A stretch of DNA of 64,000 bases from Mycolicibacterium diernhoferi (GCF_019456655.1 NZ_CP080332.1:186001-250000); one strand, 5' to 3'; shown: positions 1 through 7,973, counted from the first letter of the stretch. The notes: generated by a model not told the origin, from the letters alone. A program made the numbers and translations.

Positions 1-156
1 ACGCTGGCGATGGATCTGCTGATCGAGCAGCAGGAAGCCACGGTCCGGGAAGTCGCCCGCGCGGTGGGGTACTCGGACCCGTTCACCTTCAGTGCGGCGT
101 TCAAACGGTACCGGGGGGTGAACCCCAGCGAGTTCCGGCGAATCAACACCGCGTAG
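1..156 (+). CDS. AraC-family transcriptional regulator, C-terminal fragment (cut by window edge)
   Basis: Frame 1 is open from the first base to a TAG at 154-156 and encodes 51 residues. They match the second helix-turn-helix of AraC/XylS regulators: an AREVG-like helix is replaced by VREVARAVGYSDPFTFSAAF, followed by KRYRGVNPSEFRR, the typical end of the family (Y-S-x-x-x-F-x-x-x-F-K-x-x-x-G-x-x-P-x-x-F-R). The effector-binding N-terminus lies outside the window, so ligand and targets cannot be inferred. The gene ends 74 bases before the next one on the same strand. Confidence 0.85.
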   Translation, partial: TLAMDLLIEQQEATVREVARAVGYSDPFTFSAAFKRYRGVNPSEFRRINTA

Positions 157-230
157 AGATGTGCCCCGCGGCCGTCAAGAATGCGTCTGGACGCGGGCCG
201 GGAAGTGCGGGCCGCCGTAGACCTGAAGGC

Positions 231-845
231 ATGACTCTCGCTCTGGATCCCGTCATACCGCAGACCGTCATCAACGTCGGGCACAGTGTGCCCGCCGCCG
301 CGTTGACCGATCGCAGGCTGGCCGAGTGGGCTCGCGCCCATGGTGTTTCGGTCACGGTGTGTGACGACGAGGGCTTGAATGCGGTGCAGCGCCACCGCAT
401 CCGCCCGTTCCAGGTGGTGTGCCGATGTGGACCGGTCACCGCCATCAGCCGCCGCGCCGTCGGCCTCGGGGTGCGGCGCTTCATCGTCGACACCGCGCAC
501 CAGATGGCCCGCCTCGACGAATGCGCTGCCAAAACTCTGTATCTCTACCTCGACGATCGGGCGCCGCTGATGTTGGGGGACCGGCGGTTGAAGGTCATCG
601 GCCTGCACGCCGACGTGGAAGACGGTGGCACCGGTGCGGACTTCGCGACCGCCGCTCGTGCACTCGTGCGCCGCGCCGCGATCCTGCAGGCCTGCGGGTC
701 GAGTGTGCAGCGCATCGCACTCAGCGGCGGACCGACCGGCGGGTTGCGCGAGGACTGGCTGCGCGCCCTCGACCGGTCCATCTGTGAGGAGTGCCAGGAG
801 CAGCGGATACCCCTGCCGCGCGTGACGGTTCTCACCCGCCCGTAA
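231..845 (+). CDS. Short LysA-like (type III PLP decarboxylase fold) protein
   Basis: The 204-residue product resembles only the N-terminal barrel of ornithine/diaminopimelate decarboxylases. The segment around residues 55-100 (RPFQVVCRCG, then GVRRFIVDT) follows the family's substrate-barrel pattern, and a glycine-rich LSGGPTGG lies near the end. The whole C-terminal beta-domain is missing and the usual PLP lysine is not evident, so ordinary decarboxylase activity is doubtful. I recall similar ~200-residue 'LysA protein' entries in mycobacteria, so this looks like a conserved short family rather than a fresh truncation. The ATG at 231 is preferred to one at 159 because homology begins there; no strong ribosome binding site decides it. 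The function is unknown. Confidence 0.6.
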   Translation: MTLALDPVIPQTVINVGHSVPAAALTDRRLAEWARAHGVSVTVCDDEGLNAVQRHRIRPFQVVCRCGPVTAISRRAVGLGVRRFIVDTAHQMARLDECAAKTLYLYLDDRAPLMLGDRRLKVIGLHADVEDGGTGADFATAARALVRRAAILQACGSSVQRIALSGGPTGGLREDWLRALDRSICEECQEQRIPLPRVTVLTRP

Positions 846-899
846 CGGGGAGCAGCCCCGGCGACGATGTACCGCGTAGTGCCGTGGGGAGGGGCTCAC

Positions 900-1700
900 A
901 TGATCTTTCGTCTGGGAATGGCGGTCGCGGTGGCCGCGACGACGCTGGCCGGACTGTCCGCAGGAACCGCCGCCGCGGCGCCGGCCTGCGCGGACTTCCA
1001 CTGGATCGGCGCCGCCGGTTCGGGGCAGCGTGACGGCGCGGCGCTCGCCGCCAACGGTGGCATGGGCGATGTCGTCTACCGGTCCTACCGGCAACTGGCC
1101 ACCGAACTGGCCGCCGGCGGACAGACCATGACGGCCGAGGCCGTGCAGTACCCGGCCGCGCCCGTCCCGCTCGGCGGCGGTCTGGGCGGCTGGATGGACT
1201 TCATGGACAGCGTCGAGGACGGCACCGACGCCGCCGCCGAACAACTCGAGGCCTTCGCCGAGCGCTGCCCGCAGACCAAGGTGGTGCTCGCCGGGTACTC
1301 GCAGGGCGCGATGGTGATCCACCGCAATCTGCACGACCTGGCCGACACCGGGCACGTGGTGGCCGCGTTGTTGGTCGCCGACGGGGATCGGTTGCCCACC
1401 GACACCACCATCAACATGGGATCGACGGCCGTGGTGCCCGGCATGGGCAAGGGGGTCGCCCAGGAACACTCCTTCCTGGCGTCGACCGACACATCGCCGC
1501 TGCCGCCGCAGATCGGAGCCCGCACCGTCAGCGTCTGCGATGTGGGCGACCCGGTGTGCGATTACGACGCCGAAGCCGAGGAGATCCCCGCCGCGGCGAT
1601 CGCGATCCACACCGCCTACGCGCCGGCCACCAGCGGCGCGCACGCCTGGGGTACGCCGCTGTACAACCTGGTGATGAATTCGGCCCATACACCGCTCTGA
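900..1700 (+). CDS. Secreted cutinase-family serine esterase
   Basis: The 266-residue precursor has a signal peptide (about residues 1-27, ending near AAAAPA) and the cutinase alpha/beta-hydrolase fold. The nucleophile elbow is GYSQGAM with Ser at about residue 134. A later CDVGDPVCDYD segment supplies the catalytic Asp and disulfide cysteines, and IHTAY the catalytic His. Family members (Cut/Cfp21-like) hydrolyse esters and lipids outside the cell. The ATG at 900 is chosen over one at 867 because it follows GGGGAGGGG-type ribosome binding sequence and puts the signal peptide at the N-terminus. The natural substrate cannot be read from the sequence. Confidence 0.88.
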   Translation: MIFRLGMAVAVAATTLAGLSAGTAAAAPACADFHWIGAAGSGQRDGAALAANGGMGDVVYRSYRQLATELAAGGQTMTAEAVQYPAAPVPLGGGLGGWMDFMDSVEDGTDAAAEQLEAFAERCPQTKVVLAGYSQGAMVIHRNLHDLADTGHVVAALLVADGDRLPTDTTINMGSTAVVPGMGKGVAQEHSFLASTDTSPLPPQIGARTVSVCDVGDPVCDYDAEAEEIPAAAIAIHTAYAPATSGAHAWGTPLYNLVMNSAHTPL

Positions 1701-1732
1701 TCTCCGGCGACCCGGATAGGGTCTAGTGCAGC

Positions 1733-2956
1733 ATGGATATCTCAGATGTGTTGCGCCGCTTCAGCAAATTCGGTGTCGCCGGAGTGGCCGCCGCGGTCCT
1801 CGTGGCATGCGGCGGGACCGATGATTCGGCAACCACCGAAACGAACCCGGCGATGGCGACGACCACGGAGCCGCCCGTCGTGAGCCCCGCCGCCCTCGAC
1901 GCCGGCGGCTATCCGACCGCGCGCCGGCCGCCGCTGGGAAATGCGGGCGACCCGACCATCGGCGCGATCGTCGAGGCCCAGCGCATGGCCGACCATGTCG
2001 TCGGCCCGTGGGAGGCCGATGCCGATCTGAGCACCCCGTATCTGTCCACCTACTACCTGCTCGACACCGCCCTCGCGCTGGCGCAGTTCGCGCCGGACGG
2101 CGTCGCACAGCAGGCGGACCGGCACGGGTTCGTCAACGGGTTCGCCTCGGCCCGGCAGAGCACCGACAAGGCGGTGATGATCAATGCGGTGTTCCGGTTC
2201 CCCGACCCCGCGGCGGCGACCGCCGCGGCCGCGGACATGAACGCCGCCGCAGCTGACCAAGCCATCCGCGGGGTCACCCCGGCGCCCGCGACGATTCCGG
2301 GCCATCCCGAAGCGGCGGCATCCACGTACCCGTTCACCCCGCACGAATCGGGCCGGGAATGGGCGGTGGTCCGATCGTTCGCGCCGCACGGCCCGTTCGT
2401 GTTCATGCAACTCGTGCAGTCCGTGGACGGACTCGACGCGGCCACCGCGCTGGTCCAGAAGGCGATCGACGTCCAGGGCCCGCGCATCGACGACTTCGAC
2501 CCGGCCCCCGTCGACGCCCTCGCCGAAGTCCCGCTGGACCCGACCGGTCTGCTGGCCAAGACCCTGCCCGCGGCGAACAGCGCGGCCAAGACAAAGAACG
2601 CCGTCTACACCCGGCGGGGCGCCATGCATTTCCAGAGCAATCCCACCGCGTCCAAGACGTTGTTCACCGACACCGGTGTATCGACCGTCGCGATGGCGTT
2701 GACGAATGTGTACGAGGCGAAAAGCCCCGGGCTGGCATCGATGGTGGTCGGCTCGTTCGACAAGGAGGTCACCGCCCAGGGCGCCACGGCGGCCGCGGCG
2801 GTGCCGGGGTTGCCCGACAGCCGTTGCACCGCACGCGGTAAGGGCTTCTACTGTGTCGCTGTCGCCGGCCGGTACGCGGTCGAGGTCAACGCCGAGACCC
2901 TGTCCGACGCCCACCAACAGATGTCGGCGCAGTACATCCTGTTGACGGCGGGCTGA
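1733..2956 (+). CDS. DUF7373-type mycobacterial lipoprotein
   Basis: The 407-residue protein begins with a short basic stretch, a hydrophobic segment and the lipobox LVAC at about residues 23-26, so Cys26 should be lipidated and the protein anchored outside the membrane. After a Thr/Pro-rich linker comes a region typical of the large actinobacterial DUF7373 lipoprotein family: DRHGFVNGF, the Ala-rich helix FRFPDPAAATAAAADMN, and a second related half after residue 250. No enzymatic motif is visible. It lies 32 bases after the cutinase gene on the same strand and could be co-transcribed with it. The family's role is unknown. Confidence 0.8.
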   Translation: MDISDVLRRFSKFGVAGVAAAVLVACGGTDDSATTETNPAMATTTEPPVVSPAALDAGGYPTARRPPLGNAGDPTIGAIVEAQRMADHVVGPWEADADLSTPYLSTYYLLDTALALAQFAPDGVAQQADRHGFVNGFASARQSTDKAVMINAVFRFPDPAAATAAAADMNAAAADQAIRGVTPAPATIPGHPEAAASTYPFTPHESGREWAVVRSFAPHGPFVFMQLVQSVDGLDAATALVQKAIDVQGPRIDDFDPAPVDALAEVPLDPTGLLAKTLPAANSAAKTKNAVYTRRGAMHFQSNPTASKTLFTDTGVSTVAMALTNVYEAKSPGLASMVVGSFDKEVTAQGATAAAAVPGLPDSRCTARGKGFYCVAVAGRYAVEVNAETLSDAHQQMSAQYILLTAG

Positions 2957-2964
2957 TCGAGACA

Positions 2965-2982
2965 TTCCCCCGATCGGGGGAA
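2965..2982. repeat. 18-bp perfect palindrome TTCCCCCGATCGGGGGAA
   Basis: The stretch is a perfect inverted repeat with no spacer, sitting between the convergent ends of the lipoprotein and P450 genes. The same 14-bp core (CCCCCGATCGGGGG) recurs at 5649-5662. Here it may act as a bidirectional terminator; the second copy lies in an upstream region, so a protein-binding site is also possible. Confidence 0.6.
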
Positions 2983-3107
2983 ACGTGTTTCACCTGGTGC
3001 GCGGCCCGGATGGCCGATATCGGTGGCCTGCGCCGCCAATGTCGGGCCCGGGCCGTCGACTTCCCAGATCGCCGACGCCGGCTACAGCCACACCGCGAAG
3101 GCCGGGC

Positions 3108-4598
3108 TCACCAACGTACGCAACCGCCACCACCACGGCTACCACCACCGCCGCCGCTGATACCCAGCCGGCGCATGCTCACCGGCAGCCCGTCCGCGGG
3201 CGTGGGGCCGGTTCCCCACCCCATGCGCGGGTGGTAGCCCTTCGGTACCGTCCACTCGAAGGTTCGGAGTAGTTGGTGCATCACGGCTTTGACGTTCATA
3301 TCGGCGAACTGTTGGCCGAGGCATTTGTGCACACCGCCGCCGAACGGCGCGAAGGCGTACCGGCCGACCGCGCCGAAATCGGCTCCCGCGGTGAACCGGT
3401 CGGGGTTGAACCGGTCCGGCTCGGGCCACCAGTCGGCCAGCCGCATGGAGGCGTACACGTTGATCGCCACCTGCGCTTTGCGGGGGATGTAGTGCCCGGC
3501 GACCTCGGTGTCCTTGATCGCCTGCCGGAACAACGTGCCGGCCGGGGCGTACATGCGCAGGGTCTCCTTGAAGGCGCAGTCCAACAGGGGATAGTTCCGG
3601 TCGATAGCGTCGAGTCCGAGTTCGTCGGCCGGCTCGGTGTGGGCCTCGTCCCGGAGCGCCTGCTGCCAATCCCGATGGCGGCCGAGTTCGTAGGCCAGCA
3701 TGGAGATCGCGATGGCACTGGTGTCGTGCGCGGCCATCAGCAGGAAGATCATGTGGTTGACGATGTCCTCGTCGGCGAACCGGTCACCGTCCTCGCTTCT
3801 GCTGCGGCACAGCATCGAGAACAGGTCGGTACCCGCGCCGGCACGACGCGCCGGGATCTGCACGGCGAAATAGCGTTCGAGGCGTTCCCGCGCACGCAGA
3901 CCGCGGGCCCAGGCCCCACCGGGGACATCGGCCCGGATGATTGCCTGCCCGCCGTACACCGTGTGGTGGAAGTCCTCGGACAACCGGTCGGACTCGGCGC
4001 CCAGCCGCGCGCCGACGAACACCTCGGCCGCCTGGTCGAGCAACAGCTTCTTGACCCCGTCGTAAAGCGGGAAGCGCCGCGTGGTGGGCCAGCCGCGGAC
4101 CGTCCGGGCGATGCCGGGCCGCATCAGATCCAGGTAGCCCTCCAGCGCCGAGCGGGTGAACGCCTGCTGCATGATGCGCCGGTGGTCGCGGTGCTCCTCG
4201 AAGTCCAGCAGCATGATTCCGCGGTGGAAGAACGGCCCGATCACCGGGGCCCAGCCGCGGGTGCTGGAGAACGCCTTGTCCTTGTTGATCCACACCGTCT
4301 CCAGCGCCTCGGGCCCCAGCAACTGCACGACGCGGAACCCGATACCGCCGGCCCAGGACACCGGGCCGTAGCGGTCATAACGCCGCCGAGCGAAATCCAG
4401 CGGATCGGCGATCGTATCCAGGATGTGCCCGAGGACCGGGAAACCGTAGTTGCCCATCACGGGTTTGAGCCCGGATCCCGGCGGCGGTGCCGCCAGTGGT
4501 TCGACCTGGCTGGGGTAGCGCGATGCCACGGCGGCCGCGGCGGACTGCAGTTGCAGCTTCGCCGACGCGATGGTCTCCGCCGGGAGCGCGACGGTCAT
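3108..4598 (-). CDS. Cytochrome P450, CYP136-like
   Basis: The 496-residue protein carries the P450 signature set: the I-helix oxygen-activation motif AAHDTS (about residues 288-293), the K-helix ETLR, and the heme loop FAPFGGGVHKCLG with the ligand near Cys426. The blocks PPPGSGLKPV, VIGPFFHRGIMLLDFEEH and NHMIFLLMAAHDTS closely recall M. tuberculosis CYP136A1, a sterol-type P450 of orphan function, and the length (492 in that protein) agrees. The start at 4598 overlaps the stop of a 15-codon upstream ORF. The last ~17 residues are a glycine-rich tail not expected in the family. It is divergent from a TetR regulator, as I recall for CYP136. The substrate is unknown. Confidence 0.88.
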   Translation of the reverse strand: MTVALPAETIASAKLQLQSAAAAVASRYPSQVEPLAAPPPGSGLKPVMGNYGFPVLGHILDTIADPLDFARRRYDRYGPVSWAGGIGFRVVQLLGPEALETVWINKDKAFSSTRGWAPVIGPFFHRGIMLLDFEEHRDHRRIMQQAFTRSALEGYLDLMRPGIARTVRGWPTTRRFPLYDGVKKLLLDQAAEVFVGARLGAESDRLSEDFHHTVYGGQAIIRADVPGGAWARGLRARERLERYFAVQIPARRAGAGTDLFSMLCRSRSEDGDRFADEDIVNHMIFLLMAAHDTSAIAISMLAYELGRHRDWQQALRDEAHTEPADELGLDAIDRNYPLLDCAFKETLRMYAPAGTLFRQAIKDTEVAGHYIPRKAQVAINVYASMRLADWWPEPDRFNPDRFTAGADFGAVGRYAFAPFGGGVHKCLGQQFADMNVKAVMHQLLRTFEWTVPKGYHPRMGWGTGPTPADGLPVSMRRLGISGGGGGSRGGGGCVRW

Positions 4599-4642
4599 CG
4601 GCCGATCCGGTCCAGATCCGCGAGGACGGGGGACGTGGTCAT
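4595..4642 (-). CDS. 15-codon upstream ORF coupled to the P450 start
   Basis: The reading frame encodes MTTSPVLADLDRIGR and ends in a TGA that overlaps the P450 ATG in an ATGA arrangement. Its own start is preceded by AGGAGG at seven bases' distance, whereas the P450 start has no obvious ribosome binding site. This suggests that ribosomes load at the small ORF and reinitiate at the P450 gene. The peptide itself may have no function. An alternative reading is that the P450 starts further upstream in its own frame at 4661, which would leave the small ORF as chance. Confidence 0.5.
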   Translation of the reverse strand: MTTSPVLADLDRIGR

Positions 4643-4689
4643 GGGCCGGCCTCCTGCACATCAGGAACGATTTCGCACCACCATCTATC

Positions 4690-4707
4690 TGGTACCGAAC
4701 CGTGCCA
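4690..4707. promoter_or_regulatory. Candidate TetR operator in the P450/TetR divergent gap
   Basis: The imperfect inverted repeat TGGTAC-N6-GTGCCA (one mismatch) lies between the divergent P450 and TetR genes, where an autoregulatory operator would be expected. It was assigned by symmetry and position only. Confidence 0.3.
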
Positions 4708-4759
4708 GACTCTCGGGGTGGTGTCAACGGGCAGGTCGCGAGAGTGCGACGATCGTGTC

Positions 4760-5422
4760 GTGTCCGAGACCCCGCAGCGCAGCTACGGCGGCCAGAGTGC
4801 CGAAGCGCGTCGTCTGCACCGCCGCGCTCGGCTGCTCGATGCCGCGCTGGATGCGATGGACGGCAACGGTTGGCGGACCATCACCGTCGACAAGCTCTGC
4901 GCCGCAGCGGGTCTGAACAAGCGGTACTTCTACGAGAGCTTCGCGAGCCTGGACGAGGTGGCCACCTCGGCCGTCGACGACATCGCCGACGAGGTGCGCA
5001 CGACCACACTGGCGGCGGTCGCCGGCGCGGCCGCCGAGCCGCTGGAACAACAGGCTTTCGTGGCCGTCGATGCGTTGGTGCGCACCTTGATCCGAGATCC
5101 GAGGCGGGCCCGGGTGCTTCTCGGTTCGGTCTCCAGTTCAGCTGCCGTGCAACAACATCGAGACAACGTGCTGCGCGGACTGACGGGTGTTCTGGTCGGT
5201 CACGCGCGCACCGTGCACGATGTGGAACTGGAGAAGGACCCGCTGGCCCTGGTGGCGCCGGCGTTCATCATCGGTGGTACCGCAGACGCGATCCTCGCGT
5301 TCGTCAACGGAGCCACCGACGTGAGCGTCGGGGACCTGGTGGCCAGCCTGGCCACCCTGTGGCTGGTCACCGGCAACGGCGCGGCCGAGGTCGCCCGAGC
5401 ACGGCTCGACACGAGCAGCTGA
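4760..5422 (+). CDS. TetR-family transcriptional regulator
   Basis: The roughly 220-residue protein has an N-terminal TetR helix-turn-helix (about residues 15-60: RLLDAALDAM, then ITVDKLCAAAGLNKRYFYESFASLDEV) and an all-helical ligand-binding C-terminus. It is divergent from the CYP136-like P450 and probably represses it in response to a hydrophobic ligand; this is inferred from context. The GTG at 4760 gives a normal family N-terminus. A GTG at 4721 would add 13 residues, and neither start has a convincing ribosome binding site. Confidence 0.85.
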   Translation: MSETPQRSYGGQSAEARRLHRRARLLDAALDAMDGNGWRTITVDKLCAAAGLNKRYFYESFASLDEVATSAVDDIADEVRTTTLAAVAGAAAEPLEQQAFVAVDALVRTLIRDPRRARVLLGSVSSSAAVQQHRDNVLRGLTGVLVGHARTVHDVELEKDPLALVAPAFIIGGTADAILAFVNGATDVSVGDLVASLATLWLVTGNGAAEVARARLDTSS

Positions 5423-5488
5423 TTACGTCCGCGCGGAGCCGGGTACAGGCACACCGACCAGATGTCGTGAACCGTGAGGAGATCAGCG

Positions 5489-5608
5489 ATGACCAATCCG
5501 GAACCGAAGCCGACCGAGGTCCAGGCCGGCGAGGAAGAGGCGCTGGCGCCGGCGACCCCGGGCGCCGAGGCGCTGCCCAGCGAGGACTCCGAAGGACCCG
5601 ATTCGTAG
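5489..5608 (+). CDS. Small acidic proline-rich protein (39 residues)
   Basis: An ATG at 5489 follows GAGGAG with a seven-base gap, a better ribosome binding site than most genes nearby. The frame runs 39 codons to a TAG. The product begins MTNPEPKPTEV and is rich in Glu, Pro and Ala with almost no hydrophobic residues, so it is probably disordered and cytosolic. It lies 66 bases after the TetR gene on the same strand. No family was recognised. The strong initiation context is the main support. Confidence 0.45.
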   Translation: MTNPEPKPTEVQAGEEEALAPATPGAEALPSEDSEGPDS

Positions 5609-5646
5609 CGGCAACGCGGGTTCTCGCGCGGGACGGGCCCACCGGT

Positions 5647-5687
5647 TTCCCCCGATCGGGGGACAGTCGATTCCCCCCGTCCGGGGT
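5647..5687. repeat. Second CCCCCGATCGGGGG palindrome plus a degenerate copy 25 bp away
   Basis: The 14-bp core at 5649-5662 is identical to the one at 2967-2980. A related, imperfect version (CCCCCGTCCGGGGT, 5674-5687) follows with centres 25 bp apart, all upstream of the small secreted-protein gene at 5793. Repetition on one side of a promoter region suggests a protein-binding array more than a terminator. No binding protein is assigned. Confidence 0.45.
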
Positions 5688-5792
5688 CCGGTCGCCCGAC
5701 AGACCACGACTCCCATCTGCGGCATTGTTTGAGTCATAGCCGGAGCAGACCGGCGCAGAACTCAAAAGCTCAGCAGCATAGGAGATCACGGA

Positions 5793-5990
5793 ATGAAGAG
5801 CATCGCCCACCAGTTCGTTGCCGGATTCGCAATGCTCGGCGCCGCGGCCATCCTCGCCATCGGGGCCATGACCACCAACCAGGCCATGGCCGCCACCGCG
5901 ATCACCCCGGACTCGAACACCGTCCAGACGATCCCCGCCTACCACGCCGGTACGAGCGCATTCAGTCCTGCCGAGGGTGCACTGCACTGA
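5793..5990 (+). CDS. Small exported protein
   Basis: The 65-residue precursor has a clear Sec signal peptide: MKSIAHQ, a hydrophobic core to about residue 27, and AMA-A as a likely cleavage site near residue 33. About 32 mature residues remain, with no cysteine. An AGGAG about eight bases before the ATG supports the start. No family was recognised. It stands alone between the palindrome array and a convergent STAS gene. Confidence 0.7.
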   Translation: MKSIAHQFVAGFAMLGAAAILAIGAMTTNQAMAATAITPDSNTVQTIPAYHAGTSAFSPAEGALH

Positions 5991-6032
5991 CGGTGGACGC
6001 CGCATCACGGCACCGCCCTCCCAACGGACGGC

Positions 6033-6374
6033 TCAGTGCGCGTGCTGGTCGGCCTGTTCGCAGATCCGCAACGTCCGCCCGGCCCGGACTCCCGGCAGCA
6101 GGGTGAACTCCGTGTCCGCCAGGACACATCGAGATCCAAGGGTCCTGAGCGCCCAGTAGCCGTCGGTGGCGAAGAACCCGACACCGGTCAGGTCGAGAAT
6201 CATCCGGCGACACAGCAACAGCTTGCCGAGCGTGTAGTCCAACAACACGCGGGTGTTCGCCGCGTCGATATCACCGGCGACCGTGATGACGGCCAGGTCG
6301 ATATCGCGCCACTCGGTGGCCATCTCCAATGGCGCCGGCCGCGAGTGGGTGCCGCTGGCAAGGGTGTCCGTCAT
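6033..6374 (-). CDS. STAS-domain anti-anti-sigma factor
   Basis: The 113-residue protein is a single STAS domain: a beta-strand leading into VAGDIDAANTRVLLDY, then the switch region LDLTGVGFFATDGYWAL. The residue usually phosphorylated by an anti-sigma kinase is Ser/Thr just before A/S-G; here the matching element is A-T-D-G, so Thr may serve. Such proteins release sigma factors (SigF/SigB type) from their anti-sigma partners. No kinase or sigma gene is adjacent, so the partner is unknown. The start at 6374 follows GGAGAAG; an in-frame ATG at 6398 would add eight residues with no such signal. Confidence 0.82.
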   Translation of the reverse strand: MTDTLASGTHSRPAPLEMATEWRDIDLAVITVAGDIDAANTRVLLDYTLGKLLLCRRMILDLTGVGFFATDGYWALRTLGSRCVLADTEFTLLPGVRAGRTLRICEQADQHAH

Positions 6375-6544
6375 GGCAGCTTCTCCGCTCCACATCACGT
6401 CTGTGGTTTACCTGAAGTCGCAAATGCGACGTGTCTGGCTGCTGCTGAACCACAGGCAATGGTACCCGTGGCGAAAAACAAATGGGAGGTCGCGAATCCA
6501 CAATCCGAAAACCTGGTATCCGGTGAACGCAGATGGTGGGTCGC

Positions 6545-7516
6545 TCAGCGCCGCAGGGTCTCGTGCGGGCTTTCCCCGAACGCCCGCCGGTAGATGACCG
6601 CGAACCGCCCGGTGTGCGCAAAGCCCCAGCGCGCAGCGGTTGCGGCCACGGTGGTGACACTGCGATCGCTCGCGATGAGCTCCTCCCGGGCCCGCGCCAG
6701 CCGGATATCGCGCAGGAAGGCGGTCGGTGTGGTGTCCAGGTGCCGCCGGAACATGTACTGCACGGTGCGTGGCGACAGGTAGAGCGCGGACGCCACATCG
6801 CTGACCCCGATGTCGTGGGCGGCGTTGTCCTGGATGAACTCGATGGCCTGACGCAGCAACACCGGCAAGGTGCCGGCGTCCTCCGGGACGTCCTCGGGTG
6901 GCAGATCGTTCGGGAACGTGGTGAGCAGCGCGCTGGCCAGCAGTCGGCCGGCCGATGCCAGCAGGATCCGGTTGTCGGTGTCCTCCTGGTCGGTGAGCAG
7001 CCGGTACAGGAAACGCTCGGTGGTGCCGAGGGTTCGTGCTGCGCCGGCGTTCACCGGGACGAGACCGGTGAACCGCGGCACCGCGGTCGCGGCCGTGTCG
7101 ATCGCCGCCACCTCGGTCAACAGGGAACGGGCGACGACCACCGAGCGCAGTTGGGCATTTCTGGCACGGACCCGGACACCCCCCACACCACTGGAGGTGA
7201 GGACCCATTGTCCGGGCCCCGCAACACCGGTCAACCTCCCGTGTTCGACCTCGGCATGCCCGCTGACCACGAACAACGCCACGACGGAGGGGACACGGTC
7301 GGCGCGTAGCAGTACCTCGCCCGCGTGCCGGATGTCCTCGATGGCGTAGCTGCCGGCATCGATTCGTGTGTGCGCGAGCGAACACGCCCCGGAGGCGGGG
7401 CGGGAAATCGCGAAACGCGCGGAGTAGGTCTGATCGAGATGCTTCTGGATCAGATCGGGATCGCTGGACTCGATGCCAAAGCGCTCAGGGAAAACGTCCA
7501 AACGGTCGGATTTCAT
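6545..7516 (-). CDS. AraC-family transcriptional regulator
   Basis: The 323-residue protein has a cupin-like N-terminal sensing half and a C-terminal double helix-turn-helix from about residue 220. The latter shows DIGVSDVASALYLSPRTVQY, then FRRHLDTTPTAFLRDIRLARA and a final RWGFAHTGRFAVIYRRAFGESP, the standard AraC signature. The N-terminal half resembles the AraC-binding-like domain found in regulators near catabolic operons. The neighbouring genes (STAS protein, pseudogene) do not point to a target. Confidence 0.88.
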   Translation of the reverse strand: MKSDRLDVFPERFGIESSDPDLIQKHLDQTYSARFAISRPASGACSLAHTRIDAGSYAIEDIRHAGEVLLRADRVPSVVALFVVSGHAEVEHGRLTGVAGPGQWVLTSSGVGGVRVRARNAQLRSVVVARSLLTEVAAIDTAATAVPRFTGLVPVNAGAARTLGTTERFLYRLLTDQEDTDNRILLASAGRLLASALLTTFPNDLPPEDVPEDAGTLPVLLRQAIEFIQDNAAHDIGVSDVASALYLSPRTVQYMFRRHLDTTPTAFLRDIRLARAREELIASDRSVTTVAATAARWGFAHTGRFAVIYRRAFGESPHETLRR

Positions 7517-7614
7517 CAGGGCTCCACAAAACAGCGCCGGATGGGCATCGACCTGAACCCACGTTCGCCTGATACTAACCCGGGCTCCGGTGGGTGTGCG
7601 CTCCGGACACGTGG

Positions 7615-7935
7615 TCAGCGATCGCGGGTGCTCACGCGCGATGCCTCGACGACCTTTTCGGCCAGGGATGCGAGGGGGGCGTTCGATTCCTGAGACAGCT
7701 TGCGGAGAAGGCCGAACGCGGCGGCGGCATCGATGCCGTAGCGCTCCATCGACATGCCCTTGGCCTGGCGGTATGGGTCGCCAACGTCAGACCCAGTTCC
7801 AGGGATTCCTCATCGAAGACGCCGGGGCGGTCGCCGTAGAAGTTCAAGGCGCCCACGGACGCTCGGTTGCTGAACAGCTGAAACGACTGTGCGCAGCGAA
7901 CCGGGGTGGTCCCGGCGCACATGCACGAGGCTGGT
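7615..7935 (-). pseudogene. Remnant of a GAF-ANTAR regulator
   Basis: Two pieces of one family are found in different frames on the minus strand. The upstream piece (about 7935-7780) reads like the end of a GAF domain (QLFSNRASVGALNFYG, then EESLELGLTLATH). The downstream piece (about 7770 to a TGA at 7617-7615) reads like an ANTAR RNA-binding domain (QAKGMSMERYGIDAAAAFGL, then LLRKLSQESN). The linker of some 20-30 residues between them is missing and the frame changes at the join. The GAF N-terminus is absent, replaced by the start of the divergent SRPBCC gene. The gene therefore looks deleted and frameshifted. Confidence 0.65.
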
Positions 7936-7973
7936 GCTGATTGGCCGCCGTCGGGGGTGGGTATCTCTGCCAC

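Noticed and set aside
1742..2965. A 407-codon open frame on the minus strand opposite the lipoprotein gene
   Set aside because: It is a shadow frame caused by high G+C. It is Arg/Gly-rich without any domain, whereas the plus strand encodes a lipoprotein with a lipobox.
3273..4916. A 547-codon open frame opposite the P450
   Set aside because: Its product has no recognisable fold, while the minus strand encodes all P450 motifs.
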